From Symbiodinium natans (Eukaryota; Sar; Dinophyceae; Suessiales; Symbiodiniaceae): a DNA stretch of 64,000 nt. Of this stretch, positions 28,752 to 38,486 are shown piece after piece (positions within the stretch are counted from its first letter, which is position 1; each line of letters opens with the position of its first letter). Location of the stretch: assembly GCA_905221605.1 (NCBI GenBank), contig CAJNDS010000066.1, positions 62,001 through 126,000 of the forward strand. The letters run 5' to 3'. The notes below the pieces were generated by a model, which worked only from the letters and a program-made list of their open reading frames with translations, ran no database searches and was not told where the DNA came from. A program made the translations under genes and the position numbers.

Positions 28752-29369
28752 ATGGCAGAGGAGGACGAAAGCAGCCCCGAGGGGGCGCATGAGCCAATCG
28801 ATGAGGAGGACGATGACGCCGACGGCACCATGCGGGAGATCATGGAGACACCTACCTCGCGGAGATCTCGGACACGGACTAGGTCCCCTGTGGCGGAACG
28901 ATCTTCCTCGGCAAAGGCCAGCGGCAGTGCTGCCAAGGCAAGCGGAGTGGGAGGCACTACCAACGACTCCAGCATGGGAGCAAAGGCCAAAACCTCGGCG
29001 ACTGGCGCGGAGACGACAACGAGTGGGCCGGCAGTGCTGCCAGAGACAATGGGGGCTGCACCGTGCATGCTGGCCGGGCCTCCGCCTCCCACACCACACA
29101 ACCCACCTGGGATGGGCGGAGGAGGCCGACCGCCGCTGGGAGCAGGCGGACCGCCGCCACCTACCCCGGCCAAGGGAGCCTGTGGGGTGCTGCAACAGGG
29201 GATCTACACCGTGGTCTGGGACCCCAACACCAACGTCACCTGGATGTCCCTCGATGCCTTCCCAAAAGGCAGTGTGCCGCATCAGGTTATGGTGCCACCG
29301 CCAACTCCTCCGACACAGGGCGGGCCAAGCAGGCCAGGCGATGCAAGCACTCCAGCTGCGTGGGACTGA
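28752..29369 (+). CDS. LINE acidic, proline-rich ORF
   Basis: Starts with an ATG at 28,752, followed by AEEDESSPEGAHEPIDEEDD, a basic RS-like patch (SRRSRTRTRSPVAERS), an Ala/Ser/Lys linker and proline-glycine runs (GPPPPTPHNPPGMGGGGRPP). It ends with GIYTVVWDPNTNVTWMSLDA, then FPKGSVPHQVM, a folded-looking segment. About 205 aa. Low-complexity disordered proteins of this sort commonly precede the endonuclease-RT ORF in dinoflagellate LINEs; their role (RNA binding or particle assembly) is inferred. Confidence 0.45.
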   Translation: MAEEDESSPEGAHEPIDEEDDDADGTMREIMETPTSRRSRTRTRSPVAERSSSAKASGSAAKASGVGGTTNDSSMGAKAKTSATGAETTTSGPAVLPETMGAAPCMLAGPPPPTPHNPPGMGGGGRPPLGAGGPPPPTPAKGACGVLQQGIYTVVWDPNTNVTWMSLDAFPKGSVPHQVMVPPPTPPTQGGPSRPGDASTPAAWD

Positions 29370-30059
29370 CCAGCATGGGCCGATGCTCCTTACTCCTTGC
29401 TTTCCTGCACCGTGCCAGCTGGAGCCAAGAGAGCGACAGTGGGCTGCCTCACAGGGATTGAGCACCTCCGTGTCAAAACAAGTCAACAGATTGCAGATCA
29501 GTCTCACGACACTTTGCTATACCATGCAACTACACACTCGCCAGTGCGCGCGCAGGAAGATATCAAATCATCAGTCCCGACCTTGGTGGCCGCCGCCATA
29601 CACAGAGACAGTCATTGCGGCTGTACCTCAGTGTGCACCCTTGATTACTCAGGCTGGGGATGTGCGGCCCACCGCGCCCCGGAGCCGGACTCCACGATGG
29701 ATAAGAACAGGCACGCCACGCCTGCTCACATGTGTGCCCAGTTGCCTGCCAGAGATCGCAATTCTCCAAGTTCAGACAGCATACCACCGGACCCTCTGCA
29801 GATTCTACTCAAGCCGGCCCATCCCTGTGATAGCTTCACGCGTGTCAATGGGGCAATCGCCTGCTGCAAAGGCACGTTCAGCGACGAGGCCACCTACGAG
29901 GTTTCGCAGCCCGGCACGGACACCTGCCTGGGAATACCCTACCAAAACCACTGGAATCGGCGACAGAACAGGACACCATGGAAGCCCCGCACACAGACCT
30001 CCTACGGCAAATCATCCAGCTCGAGCAGTACGTGGAGACGAGTGCCGCCTCAGCCACCC
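29370..30059. other. LINE interior; short ORF overlapping the next start codon
   Basis: The longer frames here have poor coding sense. A 29-codon ORF begins with ATG at 29,978 (MEAPHTDLLRQIIQLEQYVE) and its TAA stop lies inside the ATGCCTAAG start of the ORF at 30,060, an overlap suited to termination-reinitiation. Confidence 0.4.
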
Positions 30060-30692
30060 ATGCCTAAGAGACGGGGGGCGGGCCACTTCGAGAAGGACCT
30101 GGATGGCGACGTAGGTCAGCCCGTTGGCAACCCGGACTCGGAGCCCAAGGTGGCAGATCCCCAACGAGCAGAGCCAGAAGCATCGTCATCCTCGACACCC
30201 GGGAGCAAGGAGGTTTCCGTGAAGGTGGACCCGGCACCAAGCAAGGAGATGGAGATGGGCGAAGAGGAGAGTGACCTTCTCGTGGACAAGATGATACAAC
30301 TTGCGAAGACTACGGCGACACGTTTTGGGGTCACCAGCGAACAGCTGCTGGATGCCATGCAGATGACCTGGCTCCCAGCACTGGAGCAAAAGCTTTGGCG
30401 GACTACGGAGACGTGCCTCTTGTGCTCACACAGTCCTGGCAACCTGCGGGAATGGCAGCGGCATTTGCTCACCAAATCCCACTCCCGGATCGCCAATGAG
30501 GCAAAGATGACGTGGTACCACCTCTACTTGGTCATGAGCATACACGATGATAGAATGCACCCCGGTCTCTCTATATCCATCGCTTTTGATGTAAGTGCAT
30601 CTTTTATAAAACGTTGTGTGTGCCGTGCACCCTCGCCCATATCACCATCAGGAGCCAACAGGGAAATCAGCATCGCACGCCAGTTCGAATGA
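30060..30692 (+). CDS. LINE ORF with a C2H2-like finger
   Basis: ATG at 30,060, about 210 aa. After a basic start (MPKRRGAGHFEKDLDG) comes an acidic Pro/Ser linker, a helical segment (LLVDKMIQLAKTTATRFGVT) and TCLLCSHSPGNLREWQRHLL followed by TKSH, which fits a C2H2 finger (C-x2-C-x13-H-x4-H). A nucleic-acid binding role in the LINE particle is plausible. It overlaps the following endonuclease frame. Confidence 0.5.
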   Translation: MPKRRGAGHFEKDLDGDVGQPVGNPDSEPKVADPQRAEPEASSSSTPGSKEVSVKVDPAPSKEMEMGEEESDLLVDKMIQLAKTTATRFGVTSEQLLDAMQMTWLPALEQKLWRTTETCLLCSHSPGNLREWQRHLLTKSHSRIANEAKMTWYHLYLVMSIHDDRMHPGLSISIAFDVSASFIKRCVCRAPSPISPSGANREISIARQFE

Positions 30693-32350
30693 GCCCAGCC
30701 TTGTGTCACAGAATGCAGCTCTGCTTTTCGAGCAGCTGGTTGAAGACCTTCATAAGGCGCAATGACGCCCAGTTTCGGGTATTGAATATGTGCACTGCCC
30801 TTACCCGATGCACCTATTGCAGCGGAGGGGGAGCAAGAGGGGGGCGTGCCCGCCGAATGCCTGAGGTACCTGGTACACCAGACCTCCCCACCGTACATCC
30901 GTTATCGATGCTGAACCCTGCGTGCTTGGATAAACAGCCTTGCCATAACCAAGGGGGGCCCAGAATGCACAATGACAACCATGACTTCCAGCCACGAGTA
31001 GCTCCTAGTCCTGACAGGTCTCGATGGAGAACGCACCGATGGAAAATACGGACATGGCATCGCAGGCCGAGGGCAAGCAGTCCCTTCTTGCCATTGCTTA
31101 TGTGCTTTTGGTCCCATACCTGTCGATGGATGCATTCCCATGGCTCACTCGTGAGGTCATTATGCTCACACGCCTTCAAGGCCACCCTCCAACCTGTCTG
31201 GAGCGACACCGTAGTATCCTACATACCAGCACGCAATCCCCACTTGCAGGAAACAACACTTTTTCTCGACCTTTTCGATTTTCATTCCTTGAGCTTGTCC
31301 GGTCCCAAGTCCGGACGACGTGTCAAGTGTGACGCGTCGGGGGTGAGGGTTGCGACAGATGCCCCACTGTCGCGGGAGCCTGTTCACAGACTCCAATATG
31401 AGCGCTTCCGGGCGAAGCCAGGGGCCAGACACCAACTTCAAGCGAGCGACTCAGATTTTTCCACATTGTTCCAGAGGGCAATGTTGAGGAGAGCTGTCAG
31501 CACATTACCAGTAATGGGCATTGTGTACAGGTGTCAACAAATGGGAGTAGCGGCCACCGCTGTCCCTCAACATGGAGATGGCATGACCCATGGGTGGACT
31601 GCCAAGCGAGCTTATCGGAGAGCCAGGCACAGAGCCGGCATTTCTGGAGGAACATGGTACAACGGAAGATGGCATACTGCCCAGTCCCTAGGAGCCATCG
31701 CCACCACACCGATGACACCGAAAACGCGAACCAGTCCAACGCGCTCACCCCAGAGCTTGTCCAATCGGCTACGCATTTGTTCGCACAATGTTGGCATGCT
31801 TTCAACAGATGCACACGATGAATTGATGTCCTGGTTGCAAATGAAACAACACCAGTACGATGTGATTTGCATTCAAGAAACGGGGTGGTCCCTGGAACAC
31901 ATATACGTGAATGGACCATGGTACGTGGTTAGCTCGGGACACTCGACAGATAGGAATAGCGGCGTTATGGTGCTCATCGCTCGCAGACTTCTTCCATCTG
32001 ATCGTATCCGTTATGCGGCCATCATCCCGGGCAGAATTCTACACGTCAAACTGGAGTTCTCCAATCACCATGTTGATGTTTTAAATGTATACCAACACCC
32101 CTGGAATACTGCGGCCACCGCGTCCAGAGTTCTTCATCAACGAGACCAAATTTGGACCAAATTGAATCATGCCATTGGGCAAATGGCGATGCGAAACACA
32201 CTTCTTATCTGCGGAGATTTTAACACGCCCTTAAGCATGTCTCCAGGCAGAGTGGGCTCGGGTATCCTTCAGAAACCTTCGCCACCGCCGGATACGTCAA
32301 CTTTTGATGCCATACTGGAAACACACAACCTCGTGGCCTTGAATACATAG
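30614..32350 (+). CDS. LINE endonuclease (APE-type) ORF
   Basis: Open from 30,614 to 32,350. The endonuclease fold occupies the last ~190 residues (from about 31,769): ICSHNVGML (strand with the catalytic Asn), DVICIQETGW (catalytic Glu), GPWYVVSSG, DVLNVYQHPW and LICGDFNTPL (Asp and Asn). The final SQIDF-type motif lies just beyond the stop in another frame (SDIAESQIDFVADD near 32,370), so the stop at 32,348-32,350 is probably an indel. The enzyme nicks target DNA to prime reverse transcription. The part before the endonuclease is basic and contains YRRARHRAGISGGTWYNGRW. No in-frame ATG is clearly the start. Confidence 0.75.
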   Translation: MCVPCTLAHITIRSQQGNQHRTPVRMSPALCHRMQLCFSSSWLKTFIRRNDAQFRVLNMCTALTRCTYCSGGGARGGRARRMPEVPGTPDLPTVHPLSMLNPACLDKQPCHNQGGPRMHNDNHDFQPRVAPSPDRSRWRTHRWKIRTWHRRPRASSPFLPLLMCFWSHTCRWMHSHGSLVRSLCSHAFKATLQPVWSDTVVSYIPARNPHLQETTLFLDLFDFHSLSLSGPKSGRRVKCDASGVRVATDAPLSREPVHRLQYERFRAKPGARHQLQASDSDFSTLFQRAMLRRAVSTLPVMGIVYRCQQMGVAATAVPQHGDGMTHGWTAKRAYRRARHRAGISGGTWYNGRWHTAQSLGAIATTPMTPKTRTSPTRSPQSLSNRLRICSHNVGMLSTDAHDELMSWLQMKQHQYDVICIQETGWSLEHIYVNGPWYVVSSGHSTDRNSGVMVLIARRLLPSDRIRYAAIIPGRILHVKLEFSNHHVDVLNVYQHPWNTAATASRVLHQRDQIWTKLNHAIGQMAMRNTLLICGDFNTPLSMSPGRVGSGILQKPSPPPDTSTFDAILETHNLVALNT

Positions 32351-33927
32351 GGAGATCCAGAACTTTTTATTCGGATATTGCGGAATCCCAGATTGACTTT
32401 GTGGCAGATGACGGAATCCAAGGTAACAGTTGCACATATGTGGCGAGAAAGAAGAGCGGCACGCAAACAGGCCACATGGCATCAGATGACTGACCACATG
32501 CAGTATCTTTTTAGGGCCTGGCGTCACCAATGTCGTTTCCAGCAGTTGCACTCCAAGTTCAGGAAAGATGGTCGAAGAAGGCGCAGGGACCTCTACTTGG
32601 ACCAAATCCAACTTGCGGAGGAAGCCGCGACAAAAGGGGACCAGAAAGGACTGTACCCAAGCAGGACGTGCAGCTACGCGGAGATGACCACAATGTGCTC
32701 ACCAACGAGCAGGAGCTTTCATTTCTATCCACTTTTTGCCAAGAGTTGTTTTTGTCCAAGGCCGCAGATGTGCCCCTTCCAGACAAAGATCCGCTGATAC
32801 GATTGGAGGAACACGAATTGCGATGGCACATTGCAGCTACTTAAGCCGGCCAAGGCTGCACCTGCGCACCTCGCCCCAGCAGCTGTCTGGAAGTGTTTGT
32901 CACATCTTTTGGCAGGCCCGCTACTGCAGGCATACCGATGAAACCTGGTCTCATACCGACCTTATGGACGGGAGCATGGATTGTGTGGTTGCCAAAGCCA
33001 TCCAAACCACCCTGTACCCGGGGAACCTACGGCCAATCGCCTTGCAGGACTGTGGAGGGCAAATGCATAGCCAAGGCTCTGCAGATTCGCGCTGCATACT
33101 ACGTGCTGTTCACCATTGCCGCAGCGTCAAACAACTCTTGCTTGATCAAGACGGTGGGCTACGGGCCAGGCGCCAGGGTAAAAGAGAGGGAATTGCACTG
33201 GAGGAGCAACACTTGCCCTGGATATGAGCCAGGATTTCGATAGAGTGGACAGAACCAAACTCAGCGAGGCACTTTGCCGCACAGGAATGCCAGCTGAGCT
33301 GATCAATACGATCATTCAATGGCACAATCCAGTATCATCTACAGGTGGCCGACCTCACGGAGACCGTGCATTGTGGAAGAGGACTGAGGCAGGGTTGTAC
33401 ACTATCCCACATTATGGGTGGCCATCACAAGCCACGTAATGTCAATGATTGGGCAACATGTGCCGGAGGAGTGGATTCGAGATCAATTGACTCTCTTCGC
33501 AGATGATGTTCTTGGGCAATGGACGTTTCATTCCGAACGGGACTTAACTTTTATGCTGCAATGCATGGATGCCATTTTCAACGTGTTGGAAGTATTTGGC
33601 ATGAAGGTGAATGTCCAGAAATCGTCGCTCCTCATTCAAGTCAAGGGTCGAGTGGCAGCGGAATGGTTAAAGGCGCGGACGCGAACGGTGAAGGGGCTCA
33701 AGACATTTGTCACGGCAACACCCCAGGGCAGAATTCTGTCTATCCCAATCGTGCAACAGACCAAGTGCCTCGGCATCATGCTAAGCTACCACAATCCAGC
33801 GAAACACACAGTTGCTTATCGACTGAGACAAGCAGAAGCGAAACGTCGGCGACTGCAAAAAGTCCTACAAGGGAAGCATGTTCTGTCGATTAAACAGTGT
33901 GTCCAGCTATGGAAGGCGTGTATCTGA
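32351..33927 (+). pseudogene. LINE reverse transcriptase, broken into several frames
   Basis: Pieces of one RT in successive frames: WRERRAARKQATWHQMTDHM (pre-RT region, 32,440), GAWIVWLPKPSKPP (32,970), GNLRPIALQDCGGQ (33,020), LDMSQDFDRVDRTKLSEALC (motif A, about 33,215), DQLTLFADDVLGQW (motif C, FADD, 33,485) and FGMKVNVQKSSLLIQVKG (thumb). At least four frameshifts separate them. The two catalytic Asp of motif C and the motif A Asp are present, so inactivation is by indels, not active-site loss. The thumb continues to QCVQLWKACI at 33,927. Confidence 0.75.
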
Positions 33928-34045
33928 ACTTCTCTACAACATGGTTTGAACGCTGTGGGAGTTGGATGGGAGGAGCTTAGGCTGATCCGTTCATGCTGTG
34001 CAAGGCAACTCCGTGCGATTTCGTCCAGCCCAGTCCACATAACAC

Positions 34046-34912
34046 ATGAGAGCACGGAGGCATTTTAAACGCCTTGGTTTTGAGGAGCCGCACCTTTTGT
34101 TACAAAAGCGGATGCATGCACTTTCCACCACTTTGACGAACAGCACAGACCCAATGATGAACATGACTGCGCTCATCAATACGGTTCAACAGAACCAGTT
34201 GCAACTTGAGCAGGCCATTCGACATTGGCAGAATTTCAAGATTCGACAAACACCTGATGCCACACCAGACCAGGGTACACTACTACTCCCTGGAGAGGGC
34301 GGGATGTGGCTGCAACCTGTCGCTACATCCAAAGGTGTTTTGCCCGCTCAGTTCATGTGTCCTCAATGCCTCCTGTTCTTTGTGGATATGAGAATGCTGA
34401 AGAAGCACCATGTCGAGTCGCACGGCATCCCCCTTGAACCACTCCTCCGCAACTTTGACCGTTTTCTGCACAGCAAAGATGACATGCCCACATGTCGACA
34501 CTGTGAACATGAATTCCAAACATGGCAGGCGCTACAAGGTCACATCTTGGACAATCACTGTTCTACTTTTTGGCTGAAATGCCAGGACCCGCAACGTGAG
34601 ATTGAGGACACCTCGTCTCCAGGCCACCCGACCTTCGAACAAACACAGGCGGGAGATTGGAACAGGACCAACAGAGCGGACCCTGTAGCGTACCATGAAG
34701 ACCTGCGCACTTTCCTGGGAACACATGGATGGCCTGCTATTGTACAGCTCAGGTCCATTTGCATGCACTTGAGGTCGCATTGTGCAATTTGTGATCAGTG
34801 GACACATCCATGGAAATTGAAGTTGCATTATAGAGGCAGCCACTCCACTATCTGGCAAGACTATGGCATTATGGTTGACCAGGACTGCTCACTGGTTCGA
34901 AGGCAGCTGTGA
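34046..34912 (+). CDS. LINE ORF2 C-terminal region with two zinc fingers
   Basis: From the ATG at 34,046 (nominal; probably continuous with RT through a frameshift at about 33,927-34,070). Contains FMCPQCLLFFVDMRMLKKHH followed by VESH, and CRHCEHEFQTWQALQGHILD followed by NHC, both C2H2-type fingers. Near the end CAICDQWTHPWKLKLHYRGS followed by H gives a third. Fingers after the RT domain help bind RNA or DNA in several LINE groups. Ends at the TGA at 34,910-34,912, overlapping the next ORF. Confidence 0.6.
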   Translation: MRARRHFKRLGFEEPHLLLQKRMHALSTTLTNSTDPMMNMTALINTVQQNQLQLEQAIRHWQNFKIRQTPDATPDQGTLLLPGEGGMWLQPVATSKGVLPAQFMCPQCLLFFVDMRMLKKHHVESHGIPLEPLLRNFDRFLHSKDDMPTCRHCEHEFQTWQALQGHILDNHCSTFWLKCQDPQREIEDTSSPGHPTFEQTQAGDWNRTNRADPVAYHEDLRTFLGTHGWPAIVQLRSICMHLRSHCAICDQWTHPWKLKLHYRGSHSTIWQDYGIMVDQDCSLVRRQL

Positions 34913-35496
34913 CACCTTGTCGCTTCTGTGGAGCGCAAGTCCGTAATGCGGTCTCGCACACATCTAAATGCCCTACTATTTGGCAGGTTTGCTTGCTGAT
35001 GCGTTTATGGCACGATGAACAAACTATGCGGCCTCTTGACGCGCAGCAACACCGACGACACGTGCTACGGCTTGCCAGAGAGCGCCAACGCCGACAATCG
35101 AAGGCGCGTAAGATGCAATTATTGGCGGCAAAAGAGCCTCTGTTAAATCCACCAGTGAGCAGTGACTTCTTTCCGCATACACCCGAGCTTGAGTCAGCCC
35201 TGGTCCTAAGCGCAAACTGGATGCATGTGTTGGAGGACGTCTCGTGGTGTGAACAAGCTCGACACCAATGTGTTCAATGCAAAGTGCCCACTGCAGACGT
35301 GCGTGAGTTCATGCAACATTGCGCTTTTGCACATGAAGGGTTCTGGCAACACCGACCTGATTATGTTCACAATAGCATTTTGCTCAATCGGGAATCAAGC
35401 TGCGACACCTTGCTGCTGGTGCCACGCTACGACGCACAGGCCAACATTACATTCACAATATTGCATGCCAGTGTTGAACGCGGCCCTGCTGCATGA
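34909..35496 (+). CDS. LINE zinc-finger ORF (continuation)
   Basis: ATG at 34,909 inside the previous stop (ATGA-like overlap). Begins with TPCRFCGAQVRNAVSHTSKC, a CCHC finger, then a helical Arg/Gln-rich segment (RQRRQSKARKMQLLAAKEPL), then CVQCKVPTADVREFMQHCAF followed by AHEGFW, another C2H2 finger. It probably belongs to the same protein as the previous entry. About 195 aa. Confidence 0.5.
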   Translation: MTPCRFCGAQVRNAVSHTSKCPTIWQVCLLMRLWHDEQTMRPLDAQQHRRHVLRLARERQRRQSKARKMQLLAAKEPLLNPPVSSDFFPHTPELESALVLSANWMHVLEDVSWCEQARHQCVQCKVPTADVREFMQHCAFAHEGFWQHRPDYVHNSILLNRESSCDTLLLVPRYDAQANITFTILHASVERGPAA

Positions 35497-35522
35497 TACG
35501 TCTGTTCATCTCTTGATTGAGG

Positions 35523-36353
35523 ATGGAATCCACACCGATGGACGAACTCAAGACCATGTACGGCGAAATGCTGCCGTCCTTGAGCAGCACCACATGCACT
35601 CCGGAGACCACACCGTCGAGGTCAACAGGAAAGAGATCGGCGTCTCCGACACATCAACAAAGCCACAAAGGACAGAGCCGGAAGAGTACAAAGGGACGAG
35701 GAAGGGGACGCGGAGCACCGCGCCCGAAAACGTCTCTCTTTCGGGAGACCTCAAGCCTCATGGACGACACGTATCACCTGGAGAAGGACATGGTCAAGGA
35801 GCTGGTCCGCCTGTCTCTGAGGCACGAGCAACAGTTGATGCGATTGGGCCAAGACACTGTTTTACTGTTCACGTTCCAGAACAGGCCAGGCGAGAAGGAA
35901 AACATCCTGCCCGCGTTGTTCAAGATAAGCCAGGCGTGGAAGCAGAAAATGGAGAGCGAGACCAAGCCAACAATGTCCTTGCGGGTCACGGTGGTGCAGT
36001 GCCTCTGTGCGGAGCTCCTCGACCGCGTCAAGAAGGTGACTACCGCGGAGGCGTTCAAAGCAGTGGTGGTGCGGCAGCAATGGCTAACACCGGAGGGACA
36101 CTGGAACTTCCTACGCTGGAATGCCGAGACGGAGCAGCTGGACAAGATCGAGGGACAGGGCATCACGCAAGAGGAGTTGGAAAAGTTGATCGAAACCATC
36201 CAACAGAGTTGCATGCTGCCTGGAGCCCTCTACAGATTTCAGGCGACCAGAAGGCTGGCAGCGGAACTGGCGGGACACCAACTGACCTTCGCAGCGGAGG
36301 TGGAGCTGATACCGGGCGTCGCCCTGCGCTTCGAAGGAGCCCCGAGGAGCTGA
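35523..36353 (+). CDS. LINE 3' ORF, ~277 aa, uncharacterised
   Basis: ATG at 35,523. A Ser/Lys/Arg-rich N-terminus with a GRGRGRGAPRPKTSL tract, then a compact helical domain (LVRLSLRHEQQLMRLGQDTV; LFTFQNRPGEKENILPALFK; WLTPEGHWNFLRWNAETEQL). I recall similar proteins encoded with dinoflagellate LINEs, but I know no function. It lies within the target-site duplications and so belongs to the insertion. Confidence 0.5.
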   Translation: MESTPMDELKTMYGEMLPSLSSTTCTPETTPSRSTGKRSASPTHQQSHKGQSRKSTKGRGRGRGAPRPKTSLFRETSSLMDDTYHLEKDMVKELVRLSLRHEQQLMRLGQDTVLLFTFQNRPGEKENILPALFKISQAWKQKMESETKPTMSLRVTVVQCLCAELLDRVKKVTTAEAFKAVVVRQQWLTPEGHWNFLRWNAETEQLDKIEGQGITQEELEKLIETIQQSCMLPGALYRFQATRRLAAELAGHQLTFAAEVELIPGVALRFEGAPRS

Positions 36354-37108
36354 TTTGGCTGGCGATCTCTGCTGAAGTTTCGCCCACATGCCCTGGTGCA
36401 GGCGCCTCTTTGGTTATGCATACACTTGCCGAGATCTGTTGAGCAGCCGGAAGGATTCGCAAAAACAGGGTCTGTGTTCGCATTGATCCAGGGAACATCA
36501 CATATGTACCTGTATTTTGCAGAGCTGGTGCCACGGTGCAATGGATGCCGTACCGAATCCTTGCAGGTATCACTCATGCAGGGCGCAACACCAAATGTGG
36601 TCACTACCGGGCCTTTTTAAGTGATGCACCGCTGAGCACCAACACCTGGTTTACCGACGACGACCAACCAGAAAAAGCTGCACAGATGACCTTCTGCACC
36701 ACATTCACCATGAATGCTACATGTGTTTCCTTACACGCATGTGAGGTAATCATGCAGACAATGCCAGCATATGTGGTCGAGGGCACTCCCACAACTGCAG
36801 GTACTTACATTTACTTCCGCTACAACATGAGTTCGCGAAGCACACCTGATCTGCTTTTTCACACCACATCTCTGAACAATGTGGAGGCTGTACAGCTTTA
36901 ATCTGATGGACTGCGAGGTTTAAGGACCGGGTCAACTGCTCGTTTTCTGACCTGCTTGCATCTCGATGCGGGGTCTATCCCTCACCGAACATGTACATCA
37001 GAGGATTTTACTTCTCACCTGCCATCACGATTGGCCGCATGCTCTTGGCATGTGCTTTTCTGTACATTGTGTCGCGCTAAGCCAAAGCTGCGCAAGCAAA
37101 TGCAAAGA
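36354..37108. other. LINE 3' untranslated region
   Basis: No ORF with a motif. It ends with GCGCAAGCAAATGCAAAGA, directly followed by the right copy of the target duplication. Confidence 0.6.
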
Positions 37109-37122
37109 TGCCCAGGATCAGG
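37109..37122. repeat. LINE target-site duplication, right copy
   Basis: TGCCCAGGATCAGG, identical to 27,245-27,258. Confidence 0.85.
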
Positions 37123-37340
37123 TTCGCTCCCAGGGGTGCCTGGGGCAGCAGTGCTCGGATCATTCGGGGCGTGAAGTTGTCGAGCACCATAGGGATGATG
37201 TCTCCCCCTCCGGCGTTGCCGTTGACGGGATGAGGCAGCCTGGGGCACAAACACTGTACCAGTCTCTCGCCAGGATCCAAGGGGGAGCGGCATTGCAGCT
37301 CGTGGGTCTACGTGTTCATCACCCGCGACTCCAGATGTCA
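37109..37340 (-). pseudogene. Viral fibre protein, part upstream of the LINE
   Basis: Minus strand: PHPVNGNAGGGDIIPMVLDN, then FTPRMIRALLPQAPLGANL and ILG, up to the LINE boundary. This duplicates the module VEGGGIYTLVLEQFTPRM, then VRALLPQAPLSATPIL in the 25.6-27.2 kb fibre. Across the LINE the frame continues ILG | NSATVQL, giving one more copy of the same repeat. Beyond about 37,290 the coding sense fades. Confidence 0.7.
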
Positions 37341-37410
37341 CCGCTGGCGGACACCCTCAGCCGATATCTCAAGTGGTCACTACCTTGGCGTTGCGTAATC
37401 CCACCAACCT

Positions 37411-37653
37411 TTGTTATCTGAATTCCGTTGTCAGCCCCTGGTGGCCACGCTCCAGAACTCGGGCAACACGCTGCAGATCGAGTGCCAGGCCGATGACCAG
37501 AGCCAGACGCACACGCAGGCCAAGGTAAACACCCAGATATCGAGCGCCATGGACGCCCTGAACGTTTCGCAGTACGCCACGCAGGCCGACATCGACAGCT
37601 CCATTGCTTCGGAGCTCACCAACTACTGGGATCAGGGCAATGAAGGGCTGTCT
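37411..37653 (+). pseudogene. Fibre module on the opposite strand
   Basis: Plus strand: LVATLQNSGNTLQIECQADD, then QSQTHTQAKVNTQISSAMDA, LNVSQYATQADIDSSIASEL and TNYW. It has the C..D.QSQ....V...I pattern of the fibre modules in this window (compare 40,126-40,430) but runs opposite to the main fibre frame, so this part of the gene was rearranged. Confidence 0.5.
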
Positions 37654-37935
37654 ACACCAAGCTGCAAGACAGGAATCCAGGTCCGTTGTTCGTTGTGGCA
37701 AAGGAACAGTTATTCCTGCAGAGAGTGTGCCCTGAAGCTCTCGGATGTATCGTCCGGAGCCCTCAACTGCAGTCTTCGCCTCCCAAACTCCTTCGAAGAC
37801 AGGCGCTCTGGCAAAATTCTGGAGATATATCCAGAATTCATGAGCATCGTTTTGTTGGTGTAGTCCGGCGAAGTGCAGGTTCCGGAGGGTCTGCCCGGTC
37901 AGCAGCTCCCAGGTGGTGTTCCCGCTCGAGGATGG
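37654..37935 (-). pseudogene. Short fibre C-terminal-like fragment
   Basis: On the minus strand near 37,935-37,862 the sequence reads NTTWELLTGQTLRNLHFAG. This resembles QTTWDLLVGTNTIRNW at the end of the fibre-like gene at 40,482-41,396. The remainder toward 37,654 has no clear sense. Confidence 0.35.
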
Positions 37936-38462
37936 GCCCCCCCCCTTTGGGCAAAGGGGGGCTTAAGCCCCCCTTTAAGCCCCCCTTTAAGCCCCCCTTA
38001 AGCCCCCCTTCAAAGGGGTCCCTGCAAAGGGGGTCCCTTCGGGGGGGGGGGGGAAAGGGTGAAAGCCCTTAAGCCCCCCCTTAAGCCCCCCTTAAGCCCC
38101 CCCTTAAGCCCCCCCTTAAGCCCCCCCTTAAGCCCCCCCTTAAGCCCCCCCTTTAAGCCCCCCCCTTAAGCCCCCCCCTTAAGCCCCCCCTTAAAGCCCC
38201 CTTCAACCCCCCCTTTAAGCTCCCTTTAAGCCCCCCTTTAAGCCCCCCTTTAAGCCCCCCTTTAAGCCCCCTTTAAACCCCCCTTTAAGCCCCCCTTTAA
38301 GCCCCCCTTTAAACCCCCCTTTAAGCCCCCCTTTAAGCCCCCCTTTAAAAAGCCCCCTTGGAGCCCTCTTGAAGCCCCCCCCGTTTTAAGGGGCTTAAAG
38401 CCCCCCCGTTAAGCCCCTCTTTTTAAGCCCCCTTAAAGCCCCCCCCTAAAGTTCCCCACTGA
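37936..38462. repeat. C-rich CCCCCCTTTAAG array I
   Basis: Dozens of degenerate units of AAGCCCCCCTTT or AAGCCCCCCCTT. It begins with a GGGGGGGGGGGGG run at 38,041-38,053. Strongly strand-asymmetric and containing many TTAA sites. It sits inside what appears to have been one fibre-gene region. Confidence 0.95.
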
Positions 38463-38486
38463 AGCCGCAACCAAGCCCCCCCCTCT

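Larger units (their letters stand above)
27259..37108 (+). mobile_element. LINE (non-LTR retrotransposon) inserted in the viral fibre gene
   Basis: A 9.85-kb insertion bounded by an exact 14-bp target-site duplication. It encodes several ORF1-type proteins, an apurinic-type endonuclease, a reverse transcriptase broken by frameshifts, C2H2/CCHC fingers and a final ~277-aa ORF, all on the plus strand. Near the 5' end, 27,267-27,274 is GGCTCAAG, the last eight bases of the dinoflagellate spliced leader. The 3' end is not a long poly(A) but an A-rich tail (GCAAGCAAATGCAAAGA). Excision of 27,259-37,108 plus one duplication copy joins the fibre gene in frame, so the insertion postdates the viral gene. 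Confidence 0.85.

Noticed and set aside
28750..30114. Continuation of the frame opened at 27,355 (to 919 codons)
   Set aside because: The sequence becomes Arg/Pro/Trp-rich without domain features, and the sense lies in other frames (28,752 and 30,060).
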